From: an uncultured Dorea sp.
GTDB lineage: Bacteria > Bacillota > Clostridia > Lachnospirales > Lachnospiraceae
NCBI GenBank assembly: GCA_910584265.1
Contig: CAJTZE010000032.1
Span: 1-39,513 of the forward strand
Direction: 5' to 3'
DNA length: 39,513 bases
A program made the translations under genes and the position numbers. The notes under the pieces were generated by a model. The model searched no databases and was not told where the DNA came from. It was given only the letters and a program-made list of their open reading frames with translations. Positions 1 to 8,079 of the stretch are shown in pieces (the first letter of the stretch is position 1; each line of letters begins with the position of its first letter).

Positions 1-15
1 GGAACAAAGTGCGTA

Positions 16-44
16 TTGCTTTCCGGTATTGGGTATGGTATAAT
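16..44 (+). promoter_or_regulatory. Promoter of the DUF4177 gene
   Basis: A TTGCTT -35-like hexamer (16-21) and a perfect TATAAT -10 (39-44) are separated by 17 bp, and TGG immediately before the -10 makes it an extended -10. Transcription would begin near 51, giving a leader of about 65 bases to the start codon at 117. Confidence 0.6.
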
Positions 45-116
45 TTTCTCCAGTACAAACCGATAAATCAGAATTTGTTTGATAAAATTATAATTAACAG
101 CAGGAGGAAACAAATC

Positions 117-317
117 ATGTACACTTACAAAACAGAAATTTTGATGGTAGGAACCAAATGGTTTTCCGACAAAGCAAGTGCAAAGGATATAGAAGTATTA
201 GACCAGTTAATCAATGAAAGGGCTACCGATGGGTGGGAACTTGTGACATACGATTACATGGCAACATCAATGCAAGTTAAAGGAGCATTTGTGATTACAT
301 TCAAAAAGCAACAGTAA
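117..317 (+). CDS. DUF4177 family small protein
   Basis: A 66-residue protein of unknown function. The C-terminal half carries the DUF4177 pattern: a helix ending in a DGWELV motif, then an aromatic-rich strand and a final FVITFKK strand. The start at 117 is chosen because AGGAGG lies about 9 bases upstream; the frame is open further upstream but without a ribosome-binding site. Such genes are often found as cargo of integrative conjugative or mobilizable elements, and a relaxase remnant lies just downstream on the other strand, so this is probably the edge of an old element. There is no signal peptide or membrane segment. Confidence 0.6.
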   Translation: MYTYKTEILMVGTKWFSDKASAKDIEVLDQLINERATDGWELVTYDYMATSMQVKGAFVITFKKQQ

Positions 318-362
318 CACTAAATACAGTGTATAGGGCAAAATACAGTTTATTGTTCTAAC

Positions 363-415
363 AAAAGTCAAAAACAGGGCGGCGGTGACAGGCATTGACT
401 ATCCCGCCGCCCTGT
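363..415 (-). terminator. Rho-independent terminator of the relaxase remnant
   Basis: A perfect 12-bp stem (374-385 with 404-415, GC-rich) is followed, read on the minus strand, by a T-rich tract (complement of 363-373). It lies just past the TAA of the relaxase remnant and would also separate it from the convergent DUF4177 gene. Confidence 0.8.
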
Positions 416-418
416 CTG

Positions 419-1180
419 TTATCGCTCCATATCTTGTTTTCTTTGGGTCTGTTGCTCCCTCTGTTCCTGCCGCAAGATACCGTAAACATTCTTTCTGATT
501 TTCTCCGCTTCTTTCACTTCCTCTTTCAATGCAAGATACCGCTGATTAAGCGTTTTCCTCTCGGCGGTCAGCTTGGTGTATTCTTCTTTCCATGCCTTTG
601 TCGGGATTGTGGTCTTGCCGTTCATCACGCCTTTGAGATAATCTTTCGCTGTTGTGAATAAGATTTGCTCGGCTTCGGTCAGCGGCTTCTTTCCCTTACA
701 CTTGAAATAAATGTCGGCTTGCTCTAAGTGCTTTTTCAGAGTGCCTAACCGCCGTTCAACGGGTTTCAGTTTCCCTTGAATATCCAGTTGTTCCCCTATC
801 ATGGACTTGAATTTTTCATCAAGCCCCGCCATATCCATGATGTTGTTGGTTTGCAGGAAATTCAGCATTTTTGCCGCGTCTTTAAGGTTATAGAGGGATT
901 GGGAATATCCCGGTTTTCCCGTCTGCGCCTTGCGTGACAGTATGCCCTGAATGTAGTCGGCAAGGGTAGGCGGCTCGGTGTTCTCGGTTTCCTCTTTCAA
1001 CCAGTTTTGCAGTTTGGAGATACGCGCCTTTAACTGCCGTAACTTCTGGTTTGTCACTTCGATTTCGCGGTTAAGGTTTTCCGGGTTATTCTGTGCGTTC
1101 TGACTTCTCTGTGAGGTGGCAAGGTCTAAAGAGTGTTCATGATAACCCCCTTTCCGTTTCCGAAAAGGGCAACCAGGGAA
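419..1180 (-). pseudogene. MobA/MobL (MobQ-type) relaxase, C-terminal remnant
   Basis: This is the C-terminal half of a MobQ-family relaxase, the protein that nicks oriT and pilots the strand during mobilization. What remains is the helical, charged tail: a GTG or equivalent at 1057, a TLADYI motif, a NLKDAAKMLNFL segment, ERRLGTLKKHLEQAD, then a KTTIPTKAW motif and a final coiled coil. The catalytic N-terminal domain with its Tyr and His triad is absent. The frame stays open upstream to a TAG at 1181-1183, and residues such as NLNREIE before the GTG still look like relaxase, so the break lies near 1100-1180. Expected full length is roughly 450-550 residues (from memory). It is the remains of an integrated mobilizable element and cannot be functional as a relaxase. 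Confidence 0.75.
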
Positions 1181-1266
1181 CTATCCCCCTACTGTCTATG
1201 CTGATTACAGAAAGCGCTATAACATTAGAACAGATTCTTAATATACTAATATGCTTAAAACTCTAT

Positions 1267-1294
1267 TTTGCAAGAGAACAGGCTGTGGTACAAT
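1267..1294 (+). promoter_or_regulatory. Possible promoter of the flavoprotein gene
   Basis: TACAAT (1289-1294) resembles a -10 and TTTGCA (1267-1272) a poor -35 at 16 bp. The stretch 1184-1337 otherwise holds no gene; a 6-bp CCCTTT/AAAGGG hairpin lies near 1148-1168. Confidence 0.35.
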
Positions 1295-1337
1295 AAGGAC
1301 AGTATCGGATTAATGATGAAGAGGAGGAGATCTGTTT

Positions 1338-1922
1338 ATGAAGAGGATACTTGTAATACAAGGAGGAGGCCGGCCAAATGGAAATACGGCACAGCTTGTT
1401 GAAAGTTTCATAAAAGGTGCAGAGGATGCAGGACATTCTGTAGAAAAAATCTCACTTTTAAAGAATGAAGTGAAAGGATGTCTCGGCTGTAACGCCTGCA
1501 GATATGGAAAACCCTGCATTCAAAAGGATTCTTTTAACGATATGGTTCCTGAGATTAAAAGTGCGGACTGCATTGTTTTTGCGTCTCCTTTATATTTCTG
1601 GACAATTTCATCTAAGATCAAGGCCTTCATCGAAAGATTTTACTGTATTGCAGAAGAAGACCCGAACCCGCCGCTCGGAAGATATGAGAAATATCCTGTC
1701 AGGGACTGTGCGTTGCTGATGACTTCGGCAGACAATTTTTTCTGGACATTTGAGCAGGCTGTATCCTATTATAAATTTGCGTTAGTAAAGTACATTGGAT
1801 TTCAGGATAAAGGCATGCTTCTCGCTGGAGGGTGCGGCGATACAAATGGCAAGGCAAAGATAGATCAAACAGAGCATTTGAAAAAGGCATATGAATTTGG
1901 AAAAGAACTTTATACAATGTAA
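1338..1922 (+). CDS. Flavodoxin-fold NAD(P)H-dependent FMN reductase
   Basis: A 194-residue flavodoxin-like oxidoreductase of the NADPH-dependent FMN reductase / iron-sulfur flavoprotein group. The N-terminus shows strand-loop GGGRPNGNT, which binds FMN phosphate. A CLGCNACRYGKPC cluster at about residues 48-60 is typical of the subgroup whose Cys residues contact flavin or bind a cluster. SPLYFW and the loop before SSKIKAFIERF form the isoalloxazine pocket. It probably reduces quinones or other electron acceptors in the cytoplasm using FMN; the true substrate is unknown. The start follows a GAGGAGGAG ribosome-binding site at about 1320-1328. The DUF1349 gene follows in the same direction after a short gap, so co-transcription is likely. 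Confidence 0.75.
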   Translation: MKRILVIQGGGRPNGNTAQLVESFIKGAEDAGHSVEKISLLKNEVKGCLGCNACRYGKPCIQKDSFNDMVPEIKSADCIVFASPLYFWTISSKIKAFIERFYCIAEEDPNPPLGRYEKYPVRDCALLMTSADNFFWTFEQAVSYYKFALVKYIGFQDKGMLLAGGCGDTNGKAKIDQTEHLKKAYEFGKELYTM

Positions 1923-1960
1923 ATTGAACGGAAGTTATGAATTATGAAAGAGGAGAGACT

Positions 1961-2560
1961 ATGGATACGGCATGTTTTAAATGGACACGACAGCCAAAGA
2001 GCTATCATATTGACAGTAATAAGGTGGAAATTATTACGGCGCCGCATACTGACCTGTGGCAGAGAACCTATTACCATTTTCAAAATGACAATGCCCCGGT
2101 GCTGCAAATGGAGACTGATGAAAAGTTTTTCAGTTTTATAGTGAAAACTGAATTCTCCGAAAGCCATCACCGGTTTGACCAGTGCGGCATTGTTATGTAC
2201 CTGGATAGTGAAAATTGGCTGAAAGGTTCCATTGAATATGAAAACGAGGATTTTCAGCATTTGGGAAGCGTTGTAACAAATGGCGGATATTCTGACTGGG
2301 CAACTACCGCTATTTCCGCCTCTATAAAATCTATGTGGTATCGTTTTAGCCGGCGGGAAGATGATTACTGTATTGAGTGTTCGGAGGATGGCGTGAATTT
2401 TAGACAGATGCGTATTTGTCATATGGTAAAAGGAAATGGTAAGATCCAGTTTGGCATCTATGCCTGCTCACCGGAAGATTCTTCGTTCAAAGCGGTCTTT
2501 ACCGATATGGAATTTACGGAATGTCAGTGGGAAGCACATGATGGACAACAACCTGATTAA
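1961..2560 (+). CDS. DUF1349 family protein (concanavalin A-like fold)
   Basis: A 199-residue cytoplasmic protein of the DUF1349 family, which adopts a lectin/glucanase jelly-roll fold and has no settled activity. Family features visible are an early WTRQPKSY segment, TDLWQRTYY, a KFFSFIVKTEF strand, then FDQCGIVMYLDSENWLKGSIEYE and the WATT and WYRFSRRED strands. The start at 1961 is preferred over an in-frame ATG at 1937 because AGAGGAGA lies about 5 bases before it. It follows the flavoprotein gene by 38 bases, and a GNAT gene follows. There is no signal peptide. Length agrees with the family. Confidence 0.7.
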   Translation: MDTACFKWTRQPKSYHIDSNKVEIITAPHTDLWQRTYYHFQNDNAPVLQMETDEKFFSFIVKTEFSESHHRFDQCGIVMYLDSENWLKGSIEYENEDFQHLGSVVTNGGYSDWATTAISASIKSMWYRFSRREDDYCIECSEDGVNFRQMRICHMVKGNGKIQFGIYACSPEDSSFKAVFTDMEFTECQWEAHDGQQPD

Positions 2561-2589
2561 GGTTAACATTCAACATACAAAGAGGAAAT

Positions 2590-3156
2590 ATGAGAAAAGA
2601 TATTATTATACGACCGGAAACACATAAAGATTATAAGGATATCATATCGTTAATATTACGTTCTTTTCGTGAAGGAACAGATTATTCGGACGGCGTAGAC
2701 GTTGTTGCGTTGGTTGAGGAAATAAGGGATTCAAAATATTATATTCCAGAATTGTCCTTTGTTGCTGAATTGAATAGAAAAATTGTAGGACATTTCTTAT
2801 TTTCACGATTTCCATTGTCCCGGACGAAAACTGGAGGCCATATCGAGGACGATAGTATAGCAATGTTGGCGCCAGTTGCGGTTCATGCAGATTATCTGCA
2901 TGAGCATATTGGATTAACGATGCTCACTATGGGTATTCAAAGAGTGAGAGAATATGGTTTTAAAGGGATTACTGTGGAAGGGGATTACCATTTCTATCAT
3001 CGTGTGGGATTTAGGACATCGGCTGAGTTCGGAATATATCCGACGCAAGGAATTCCTCTGAATGAACCAAAGTGTATGATGTGTCAGGAGGTATATGAGG
3101 GCGCATTAAATGATATAAGTGGATATGTAGTCTACGATATGTATTATAATGCATAA
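2590..3156 (+). CDS. GNAT family N-acetyltransferase (YhbS-like)
   Basis: A 188-residue acetyltransferase of the GNAT superfamily, predicted to transfer acetyl from acetyl-CoA to an unidentified amine. The order of elements fits: an N-terminal IIIRPETHKDYKDI strand-helix, a central VAELNRKIVGHFLFS strand pair, AMLAPVAVHADYLHEHIGLTML in place of the acetyl-CoA loop, and a C-terminal GDYHFYHRVGFR motif. The usual acetyl-CoA loop Q/RxxGxG/A is altered to HEHIGL, so cofactor binding may be weak or different. AGAGGAAAT precedes the ATG. The gene ends in front of a strong bidirectional terminator. Confidence 0.7.
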   Translation: MRKDIIIRPETHKDYKDIISLILRSFREGTDYSDGVDVVALVEEIRDSKYYIPELSFVAELNRKIVGHFLFSRFPLSRTKTGGHIEDDSIAMLAPVAVHADYLHEHIGLTMLTMGIQRVREYGFKGITVEGDYHFYHRVGFRTSAEFGIYPTQGIPLNEPKCMMCQEVYEGALNDISGYVVYDMYYNA

Positions 3157-3202
3157 TGTTGGGAAGTGTATATTTAGAAAATGTATGACAATAGCTTTCC
3201 AA

Positions 3203-3241
3203 AAAAAGCCGTGTAAAATCCGAAGATTGACACGGCTTTTT
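3203..3241. terminator. Bidirectional Rho-independent terminator
   Basis: A perfect 12-bp stem (3203-3214 with 3230-3241) has runs of A on the left and T on the right, so it can stop transcripts from the GNAT gene (plus) and from the small peptide gene (minus). Confidence 0.85.
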
Positions 3242-3252
3242 GAATAATAAGT

Positions 3253-3339
3253 TTATGATTTATTTTTAGATCCAACCAGCAGGAAGAAAAAGCCAACTAC
3301 CGTCCGGGCAGTCAGCTTTGTAAGTAATGGTTTTGGCAT
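3253..3339 (-). CDS. Small hydrophobic peptide, 28 residues, unknown
   Basis: A 28-codon frame reads MPKPLLTKLTARTVVG, then a very hydrophobic FFFLLVG stretch and a charged SKNKS tail. An AAAGGAGAA ribosome-binding site lies directly before the ATG at ideal spacing and the frame ends 12 bases before the bidirectional terminator at 3203-3241. Basic N-terminus plus one short hydrophobic helix recalls type I toxin peptides or leader-like membrane peptides, but I recognise no family. It is too short to assign by composition; the good ribosome-binding site and matched terminator are the only support. It could also be chance. Confidence 0.35.
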   Translation of the reverse strand: MPKPLLTKLTARTVVGFFFLLVGSKNKS

Positions 3340-3439
3340 GGTTCTCCTTTCAAAACTGCTGGTACTATATCCAACAAAGGAAGGAATTATCGAAAAGTTC
3401 TGATAAGGCCAGTCAGAAACAGCTTACAGGTACAGCCTG

Positions 3440-4146
3440 ATGGGACTGTATGAATCCCGCAGTGCAAGCCCCATGCTGATTGCGCAGCAGATGGCGTGCC
3501 GCATTTTTACCGTCTCTAGAAACGAACTATGCTGACGGACTGGTTTAAAATACGAATGGAGGCAGAAAGGTTTCCAGCTTCTTTCGTAACATTTGACTGC
3601 ATTTACCAGGGAAATCGGGAACTGGTTTTTCAATCTCTTATGGAGCGAAAACAGAAGCTTTCCGGTATAGTTATGGGAAATGACAGGATTGCTGTATCCC
3701 GCTATATAGAAAAAGAAGGAACGGCACTCTATCAGGCGGCAGAGGAAAAGGAACTGGAAGGGGTTGCAGCAAAACGAAAAGAGAGCCTCTATTTTATGGG
3801 GAAGAAAACAAAAGACTGGATAAAATTTAAACGCATGGCAGATGAAGAATTCATTGTTGCAGGCTATATTCCAAAAGGCGGACGCACCTTCAGCCTGGTG
3901 CTGGCAAAATACCGGCTTGGCTCGCTGGTTTATAAGGGGCATGTCACCTTCGGGGTGACGAGGGATACGGTTATAGAGCTGGAAGAAACAGGAAAGAATC
4001 TGTTTCGGATGCCGCCAACAGGGAATGAAAGTGCTGTCTGGGTAGAGCCGAGCCGGGTATGCGTGGTGGAATATATGCCGAATACGCTTCAGTCTCTTAG
4101 ACAGTTTGAAATTCAGTATATAGAAAAGTCTTGGCACTTGTGTTAA
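3440..4146 (+). pseudogene. ATP-dependent DNA ligase, internally deleted and frameshifted
   Basis: Two fragments of one ATP-dependent DNA ligase (LigD-ligase type). The first, from 3440 to a TGA at 3533, reads MGLYESRSASPMLIAQQM and matches the family start (PMLIxxQ). The second, from 3529 in another frame, starts at the DWFKIRMEAERFPASFVTFD region (motif IIIa). It continues through EGVAAKR (motif IV), DWIKFK (motif V) and an OB-fold end. Missing between them is roughly 100 residues including motif I, the KxDG nucleotidyl-lysine site, and motif III. Without the lysine the product cannot ligate. Because both gene ends survive, this looks like one internal deletion rather than end truncation. 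Confidence 0.7.
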
Positions 4147-4185
4147 GATGGTGATATTAAATCAAGAGTTATGGAGACTGTTTCT

Positions 4186-4499
4186 ATGAAGATACTGATA
4201 GATGCTGATGCCTGTCCGGTTATTCCGATTGTGGAGCATTTGGCAGAGAAATATGGAATACCCATAATCCTTCTGTGCGATACAAACCATGTGCTGCAGT
4301 CTGAGTACAGTGAAGTCATCAGAGCGGAAAATGGTATACAGATGAGAATATTGACTGCATGCTGATGGAACGGCATATCAGCAAGAAAATACGGCGCTCA
4401 AAATCAAAACATCATGTGAGAGGGCTTGCAAAGCGGACAGCAGAGGATGATGCAAGATTTAAGGAGTCGTTGGAACGGCTGATTTTGAAAATACTCTGA
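4186..4499 (+). pseudogene. DUF188 (YaiI/YqxD, UPF0178) gene with internal deletion
   Basis: The N-terminus MKILIDADACPVIPIVEHLA is the hallmark of the DUF188 family, a PIN-like fold protein of unknown role. After residue about 46 (YSEVI) the frame becomes nonsense and stops at 4363-4365. The correct C-terminal part resumes in another frame from about 4320 as QSGKWYTDENIDCMLMERH and runs to a TGA at 4497-4499. About 50 middle residues are missing (my estimate from memory of the family). The junction around CATCAGAGC could share a short CATC with both parents. A second, more strongly deleted copy lies at 11390-11466. Confidence 0.75.
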
Positions 4500-4568
4500 C
4501 TCAGAAAAGTTGCAGGGAAGATGAAAATACAAAAGGAATTTCATGATTGATTAAATGGAGTGTGGAAT

Positions 4569-5099
4569 ATGAAGATTCAAACAGTACAGGGAGATATTAC
4601 AAAGGTTGAAGATTTAGAGGCTATCGTAAATGCAGCGAACAGAAGTCTGCTTGGAGGCGGAGGCGTTGACGGAGCCATACACCGGGCGGCAGGAAAAGAG
4701 CTGCTGGAAGAATGCAAGACGCTGAACGGGTGCAATACCGGAGAAGCAAAGATTACGGGCGCATATAAGCTGCCCTGTAAATATGTGATCCATACAGTGG
4801 GTCCGGTATGGCATGGCGGTAAAAATGGTGAGCCAAAGTTACTGGCAAATGCTTATCGGAATTCATTACAGACGGCTGTTGAAAACGGTATCCGGACGAT
4901 TGCATTTCCGTCCATTTCCACAGGTATTTACAGCTATCCCGTAGATCAGGCGGCAGCGATAGCTGTAAAGACGGTGAAAGAGTTCTGTATCCGGCATCCG
5001 GATGATATTGATATTGTACGTTTCGTACTGTTTGACGCGGATACGCACCGTGCCTATGACCACGCAATTTACGAAGCCAAAGCCCCCACAGCAAGCTGA
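4569..5099 (+). CDS. Macrodomain protein (O-acetyl-ADP-ribose deacetylase, YmdB type)
   Basis: A complete 176-residue single macrodomain, predicted to bind ADP-ribose and hydrolyse O-acetyl-ADP-ribose or remove mono-ADP-ribose from proteins in the cytoplasm. The ligand pocket is intact: VNAANRSLLGGGGVDGAIH at residues 20-38 with Asn21, Asn24 and the glycine loop, then ITGAYKLPCKYVIHTVGP, and the phosphate loop SISTGIYSYP. The start at 4569 has TGGAG eight bases upstream; an upstream GTG at 4560 is poorer. It is an undamaged gene between two damaged ones, so it may be under selection. No partner ADP-ribosyltransferase gene is visible nearby. Confidence 0.85.
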   Translation: MKIQTVQGDITKVEDLEAIVNAANRSLLGGGGVDGAIHRAAGKELLEECKTLNGCNTGEAKITGAYKLPCKYVIHTVGPVWHGGKNGEPKLLANAYRNSLQTAVENGIRTIAFPSISTGIYSYPVDQAAAIAVKTVKEFCIRHPDDIDIVRFVLFDADTHRAYDHAIYEAKAPTAS

Positions 5100-5112
5100 C
5101 GGGGCTTTGGCT
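5075..5112 (+). terminator. Hairpin at the end of the macrodomain gene
   Basis: A perfect 12-bp stem (5075-5086 with 5101-5112) overlaps the last codons of the macrodomain gene. No clear T run follows, so it may be a weak terminator or an RNA 3'-end stabilising hairpin. Confidence 0.5.
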
Positions 5113-5230
5113 CTCGCGGAAGTCGCCAAATGTGCATGCAGGCATGCCCGCTTGGCTCGTTGCCCGCGGAAGTAAATCAGGAATAAGGCCTTTTCTATAT
5201 GGATGACAGCCTAAATTAAAGGAGAACAGT

Positions 5231-7852
5231 ATGGAACACCTGCGGTGCGTAGTTGAAAGGATTACTTATACGAATACAGAAAATGGTTACACCGTATTAA
5301 AGGTGGCGGCTAAGAATTATAACGACCTGGTCACTGTTGTCGGAATCATGCCGGATACACATGTTGGCTCTGTTCTTTCTCTGGAGGGTTTCTGGAGGAT
5401 GGATGCCAAATACGGCAGACAGTTTTCCGTAGAGAAGTTTGAAGAGACTCTCCCTGCAACAGTCTATGGGATTGAGAAATACCTGGGTTCCGGCCTAATT
5501 AAAGGCGTCGGACCGAAGTTTGCAAAGCGGATTGTCCAGAAATTCGGAAAGGATACGCTGGACGTAATAGAGGATACGCCGGATGAACTCATTACGGTGG
5601 AAGGGATTGGGAAGATCCGTGTAGAACGGATCAAGAAGAGCTGGCAGGAGCAGAAGGAGATCAAGAATATCATGCTCTTTCTGCAGAGCCATGAGGTGAA
5701 TACCACCCATGCCACAAAGATTTTTAAAACCTACGGAAGCGACAGTATCAGCGTGGTACAGGAGAATCCTTACCGCCTGGCAGACGACATCTGGGGAATC
5801 GGATTTAAGACTGCGGATATGATCGCCGAAAAACTGGGGATTGAAAAGGGACGCTTTATCCGTTTGCGGAGCGGACTGTTCTATACATTAAACAAGCTGG
5901 CAGAAGACGGGCACTGTTATGGGGACAGGGAACAGCTGATTAAAAAGGCGGTGGAACTTTTGGAAGTGGATCCCCCGGAGCTTACGATCACACTGGATGA
6001 AATGCTCCGCACCGAGGATGTGATCAGGGATGAAGAAGCCATTTATCTGCCGCCCTTTTTCTTTTCTGAGACCGGGTGTGCCAGGAGGCTTATTAAACTG
6101 TTGATTTCCGAACGCAGGATGAAAATGGATGTGCAGGCAGTTCTGTCCCAGGTTCGCAGGCAATCGGATATTACATACGATGAGATCCAGCTGGAAGCGA
6201 TCCGTACAGCGGTTTCATCAAAAGTGATGGTTCTGACCGGCGGGCCGGGAACCGGGAAGACGACTACAACTATGGGGATTATTTCCGCCTACCGGATGGC
6301 CGGATGCAGGATCATACTGGCGGCGCCTACCGGAAGAGCGGCGAAACGGATGTCTGAAACGACAGGGATGGAAGCGAAAACCATACACCGGCTGCTGGAA
6401 TACAAACCTCCGGAAGGATATCAGAAGAATGAAGAAAATCCTCTGGAGGGGGATGTCCTGATATTGGACGAGTGTTCTATGATTGATGTGATGCTTATGT
6501 ACAATCTCCTGAAAGCGCTTCCGGAACATATGACATTGATCATGGTGGGTGATACGGACCAGCTTCCAAGCGTAGGGGCGGGAAATGTCCTGAAAGATAT
6601 CATCGCCTCGGACCGGATTCCGGTTGTGCGGCTGGCCAGGATATTCAGGCAGGCGCAGGGAAGCAGGATCATCATAAACGCTCATCGGATCAACAGGGGC
6701 GAACCCATTGATATGCGCGGCGGAAAGGATTCGGATTTCTTTTTTGCCGGGAGAGAAACCAATGAGGAAGTGGTGGATACGCTGGTTAAGTTCTGTACAG
6801 AGAATCTGCCCCGCTATTATCATGTGGACGCCTTTCAGGATGTCCAGGTGCTTACGCCGATGCAGAGGGGAATCTGCGGGGCGGCTAATTTAAACCAAGT
6901 GCTGCAGGAAGCCATGAATCCGTCCAAGATCTTCCTCCGCAGGGGCGGCACACAGTACCGGCTCCATGATAAGGTCATGCAGATCCGTAACAATTACGAT
7001 AAAGAAGTTTTTAACGGCGATATCGGAACCATTTGTAAAGTTGACATGGAGGAACGGGAACTGACGGTAGATTATGAAGGCCGGGAGGTTCTCTACGATG
7101 TCAGCGAACTGGAGGAACTGGTGCTGGCCTATGCGACCACGATACATAAGGCGCAGGGAAGTGAATATCCGATTGTGGTGATGCCCTTTACCATGAGCCA
7201 TTTTGTGATGCTGCAGAGAAACCTGCTGTACACAGGGGTCACCAGGGCAAAGAAGATCCTGGTGCTGATCGGGGAGAAAAAGGCAGTCAGCTATGCAATA
7301 AAGAATGAGACTACCGCCGCAAGAAATACGAAGCTTGCCAAGCGTCTGATGGATGGCAGCACGGAGTCAAAGACTGCAGAGGCAGAAATTTTGAGGCGGC
7401 AGTTAAATGGTAGAAATGAAAGTCAGCTGGAAAAGAAACCAAAGACGATGATCTATAAGAACCATGTGCGGCCAATGAGAATTGCGGAGGAACCAGCCGG
7501 TTATGTGGGCGATCTATTTGAACGGCTGGCATGTTCCAGGTTTCGGAGCAGTTTTTCCTTAAACGCCAACGACAGGGCATATATTGCTGACAAGGGAATG
7601 GATACCATACGCCGCCATGCACACGATTTCGTAGAAAAGCGGCTGGCTCCTTCTGAACCACAGAATGATGGAAAGCAGACGCCGATGAGAGGGCATCCGG
7701 TGTTTGCTGCCCAGCATGCGACAGCTACCTGCTGCAGAGGATGTCTGGAGAAATGGCACAATATCCCTAAAGGCAGGGAACTGACCATACAGGAGCAGGA
7801 TTATGTAGTAAATGTTATTTTACAGTGGATAGACAGGCAGAGGACGCAATAA
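5231..7852 (+). CDS. recD2: RecD2-type helicase with C-terminal DUF4186 domain
   Basis: An 873-residue protein. Residues 1 to about 715 are a RecD2 (RecD-like, superfamily 1B) 5'-3' DNA helicase. It has an N-terminal OB-like domain, helix-hairpin-helix repeats around residues 85-200, Walker A GGPGTGKTT at 337-345, Walker B LILDECSMID with Asp413-Glu414, GDTDQLPSVGAGN, a TIHKAQGSEYP motif V and LYTGVTRAKK motif VI. After a 40-residue linker, residues about 757-870 form a full DUF4186 domain: LFERLACSRFR, LDTI-like GMDTIRRHA, KRLAPSEPQNDGKQTPM, HPVFAAQHATATCCRGCLEKWH. DUF4186 is normally a free protein of about 120 residues; RecD2 is normally 720-800. No stop or ribosome-binding site separates them. 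AAAGGAGAA precedes the start. The role of DUF4186 is unknown; its CCRGC and His residues suggest metal binding. Confidence 0.9.
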   Translation: MEHLRCVVERITYTNTENGYTVLKVAAKNYNDLVTVVGIMPDTHVGSVLSLEGFWRMDAKYGRQFSVEKFEETLPATVYGIEKYLGSGLIKGVGPKFAKRIVQKFGKDTLDVIEDTPDELITVEGIGKIRVERIKKSWQEQKEIKNIMLFLQSHEVNTTHATKIFKTYGSDSISVVQENPYRLADDIWGIGFKTADMIAEKLGIEKGRFIRLRSGLFYTLNKLAEDGHCYGDREQLIKKAVELLEVDPPELTITLDEMLRTEDVIRDEEAIYLPPFFFSETGCARRLIKLLISERRMKMDVQAVLSQVRRQSDITYDEIQLEAIRTAVSSKVMVLTGGPGTGKTTTTMGIISAYRMAGCRIILAAPTGRAAKRMSETTGMEAKTIHRLLEYKPPEGYQKNEENPLEGDVLILDECSMIDVMLMYNLLKALPEHMTLIMVGDTDQLPSVGAGNVLKDIIASDRIPVVRLARIFRQAQGSRIIINAHRINRGEPIDMRGGKDSDFFFAGRETNEEVVDTLVKFCTENLPRYYHVDAFQDVQVLTPMQRGICGAANLNQVLQEAMNPSKIFLRRGGTQYRLHDKVMQIRNNYDKEVFNGDIGTICKVDMEERELTVDYEGREVLYDVSELEELVLAYATTIHKAQGSEYPIVVMPFTMSHFVMLQRNLLYTGVTRAKKILVLIGEKKAVSYAIKNETTAARNTKLAKRLMDGSTESKTAEAEILRRQLNGRNESQLEKKPKTMIYKNHVRPMRIAEEPAGYVGDLFERLACSRFRSSFSLNANDRAYIADKGMDTIRRHAHDFVEKRLAPSEPQNDGKQTPMRGHPVFAAQHATATCCRGCLEKWHNIPKGRELTIQEQDYVVNVILQWIDRQRTQ

Positions 7853-7899
7853 AAATATTTGTCGATCTGATGCCCTCAGTCAAAATTATAAGTAAAATA

Positions 7900-7941
7900 G
7901 AAATAGCATCCCTGACTTTGGACGTTGTAGGATGCTATTTC
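7900..7941. terminator. Terminator shared by recD2 and the holin-like peptide gene
   Basis: A perfect 12-bp stem (7900-7911 with 7930-7941). On the minus strand it is followed by a T-rich tract (CTATTTTAC), and the stop codon of the minus-strand peptide gene lies inside the stem. On the plus strand it follows recD2. Confidence 0.75.
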
Positions 7942-8015
7942 TTATTATGCCGGTCTATGTAGGTCAAAGCCGCAAAAATCACCAATAGTAATGTCAAAAT
8001 TTCCATTGTGTTCAT
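7935..8015 (-). CDS. Putative holin-like toxin peptide (Hol_Tox type)
   Basis: A 26-residue peptide: MNTMEILTLLLVIFAAL, then TYIDRHNKK. This matches the short putative holin-like toxins of Firmicutes (Hol_Tox): a few residues, one hydrophobic helix ending in Y-I-D and a basic tail. These are usually type I toxins that insert in the membrane and are restrained by an antisense RNA. AGGAGG lies nine bases before the ATG at 8015; an ATG at 8021 in the same frame is too near it. A -10 TATAAT lies about 65 bases upstream, and the stop codon is buried in a terminator hairpin, making a compact transcript of about 170 bases. No antitoxin RNA could be identified directly. Confidence 0.6.
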   Translation of the reverse strand: MNTMEILTLLLVIFAALTYIDRHNKK

Positions 8016-8079
8016 AGGCATCACCCTCCTTCTATACTAGAGGGCAGAAACGAAATGCATCCGTTTTCTTCTTTTTCTG

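Noticed and set aside
323..352. Repeated AAATACAGT words after the DUF4177 gene
   Set aside because: Two 9-base copies in AT-rich sequence are not enough to support an attachment site or iterons.
3424..4137. Long minus-strand frame of 237 codons
   Set aside because: It is antisense to the ligase pseudogene, which has clear motifs; its own protein sequence looks like no family and has no ribosome-binding site.
7100..7852. Separate translation of the DUF4186 domain from an internal start
   Set aside because: No ribosome-binding site precedes the internal ATG codons in the linker; fusion is the simpler reading.
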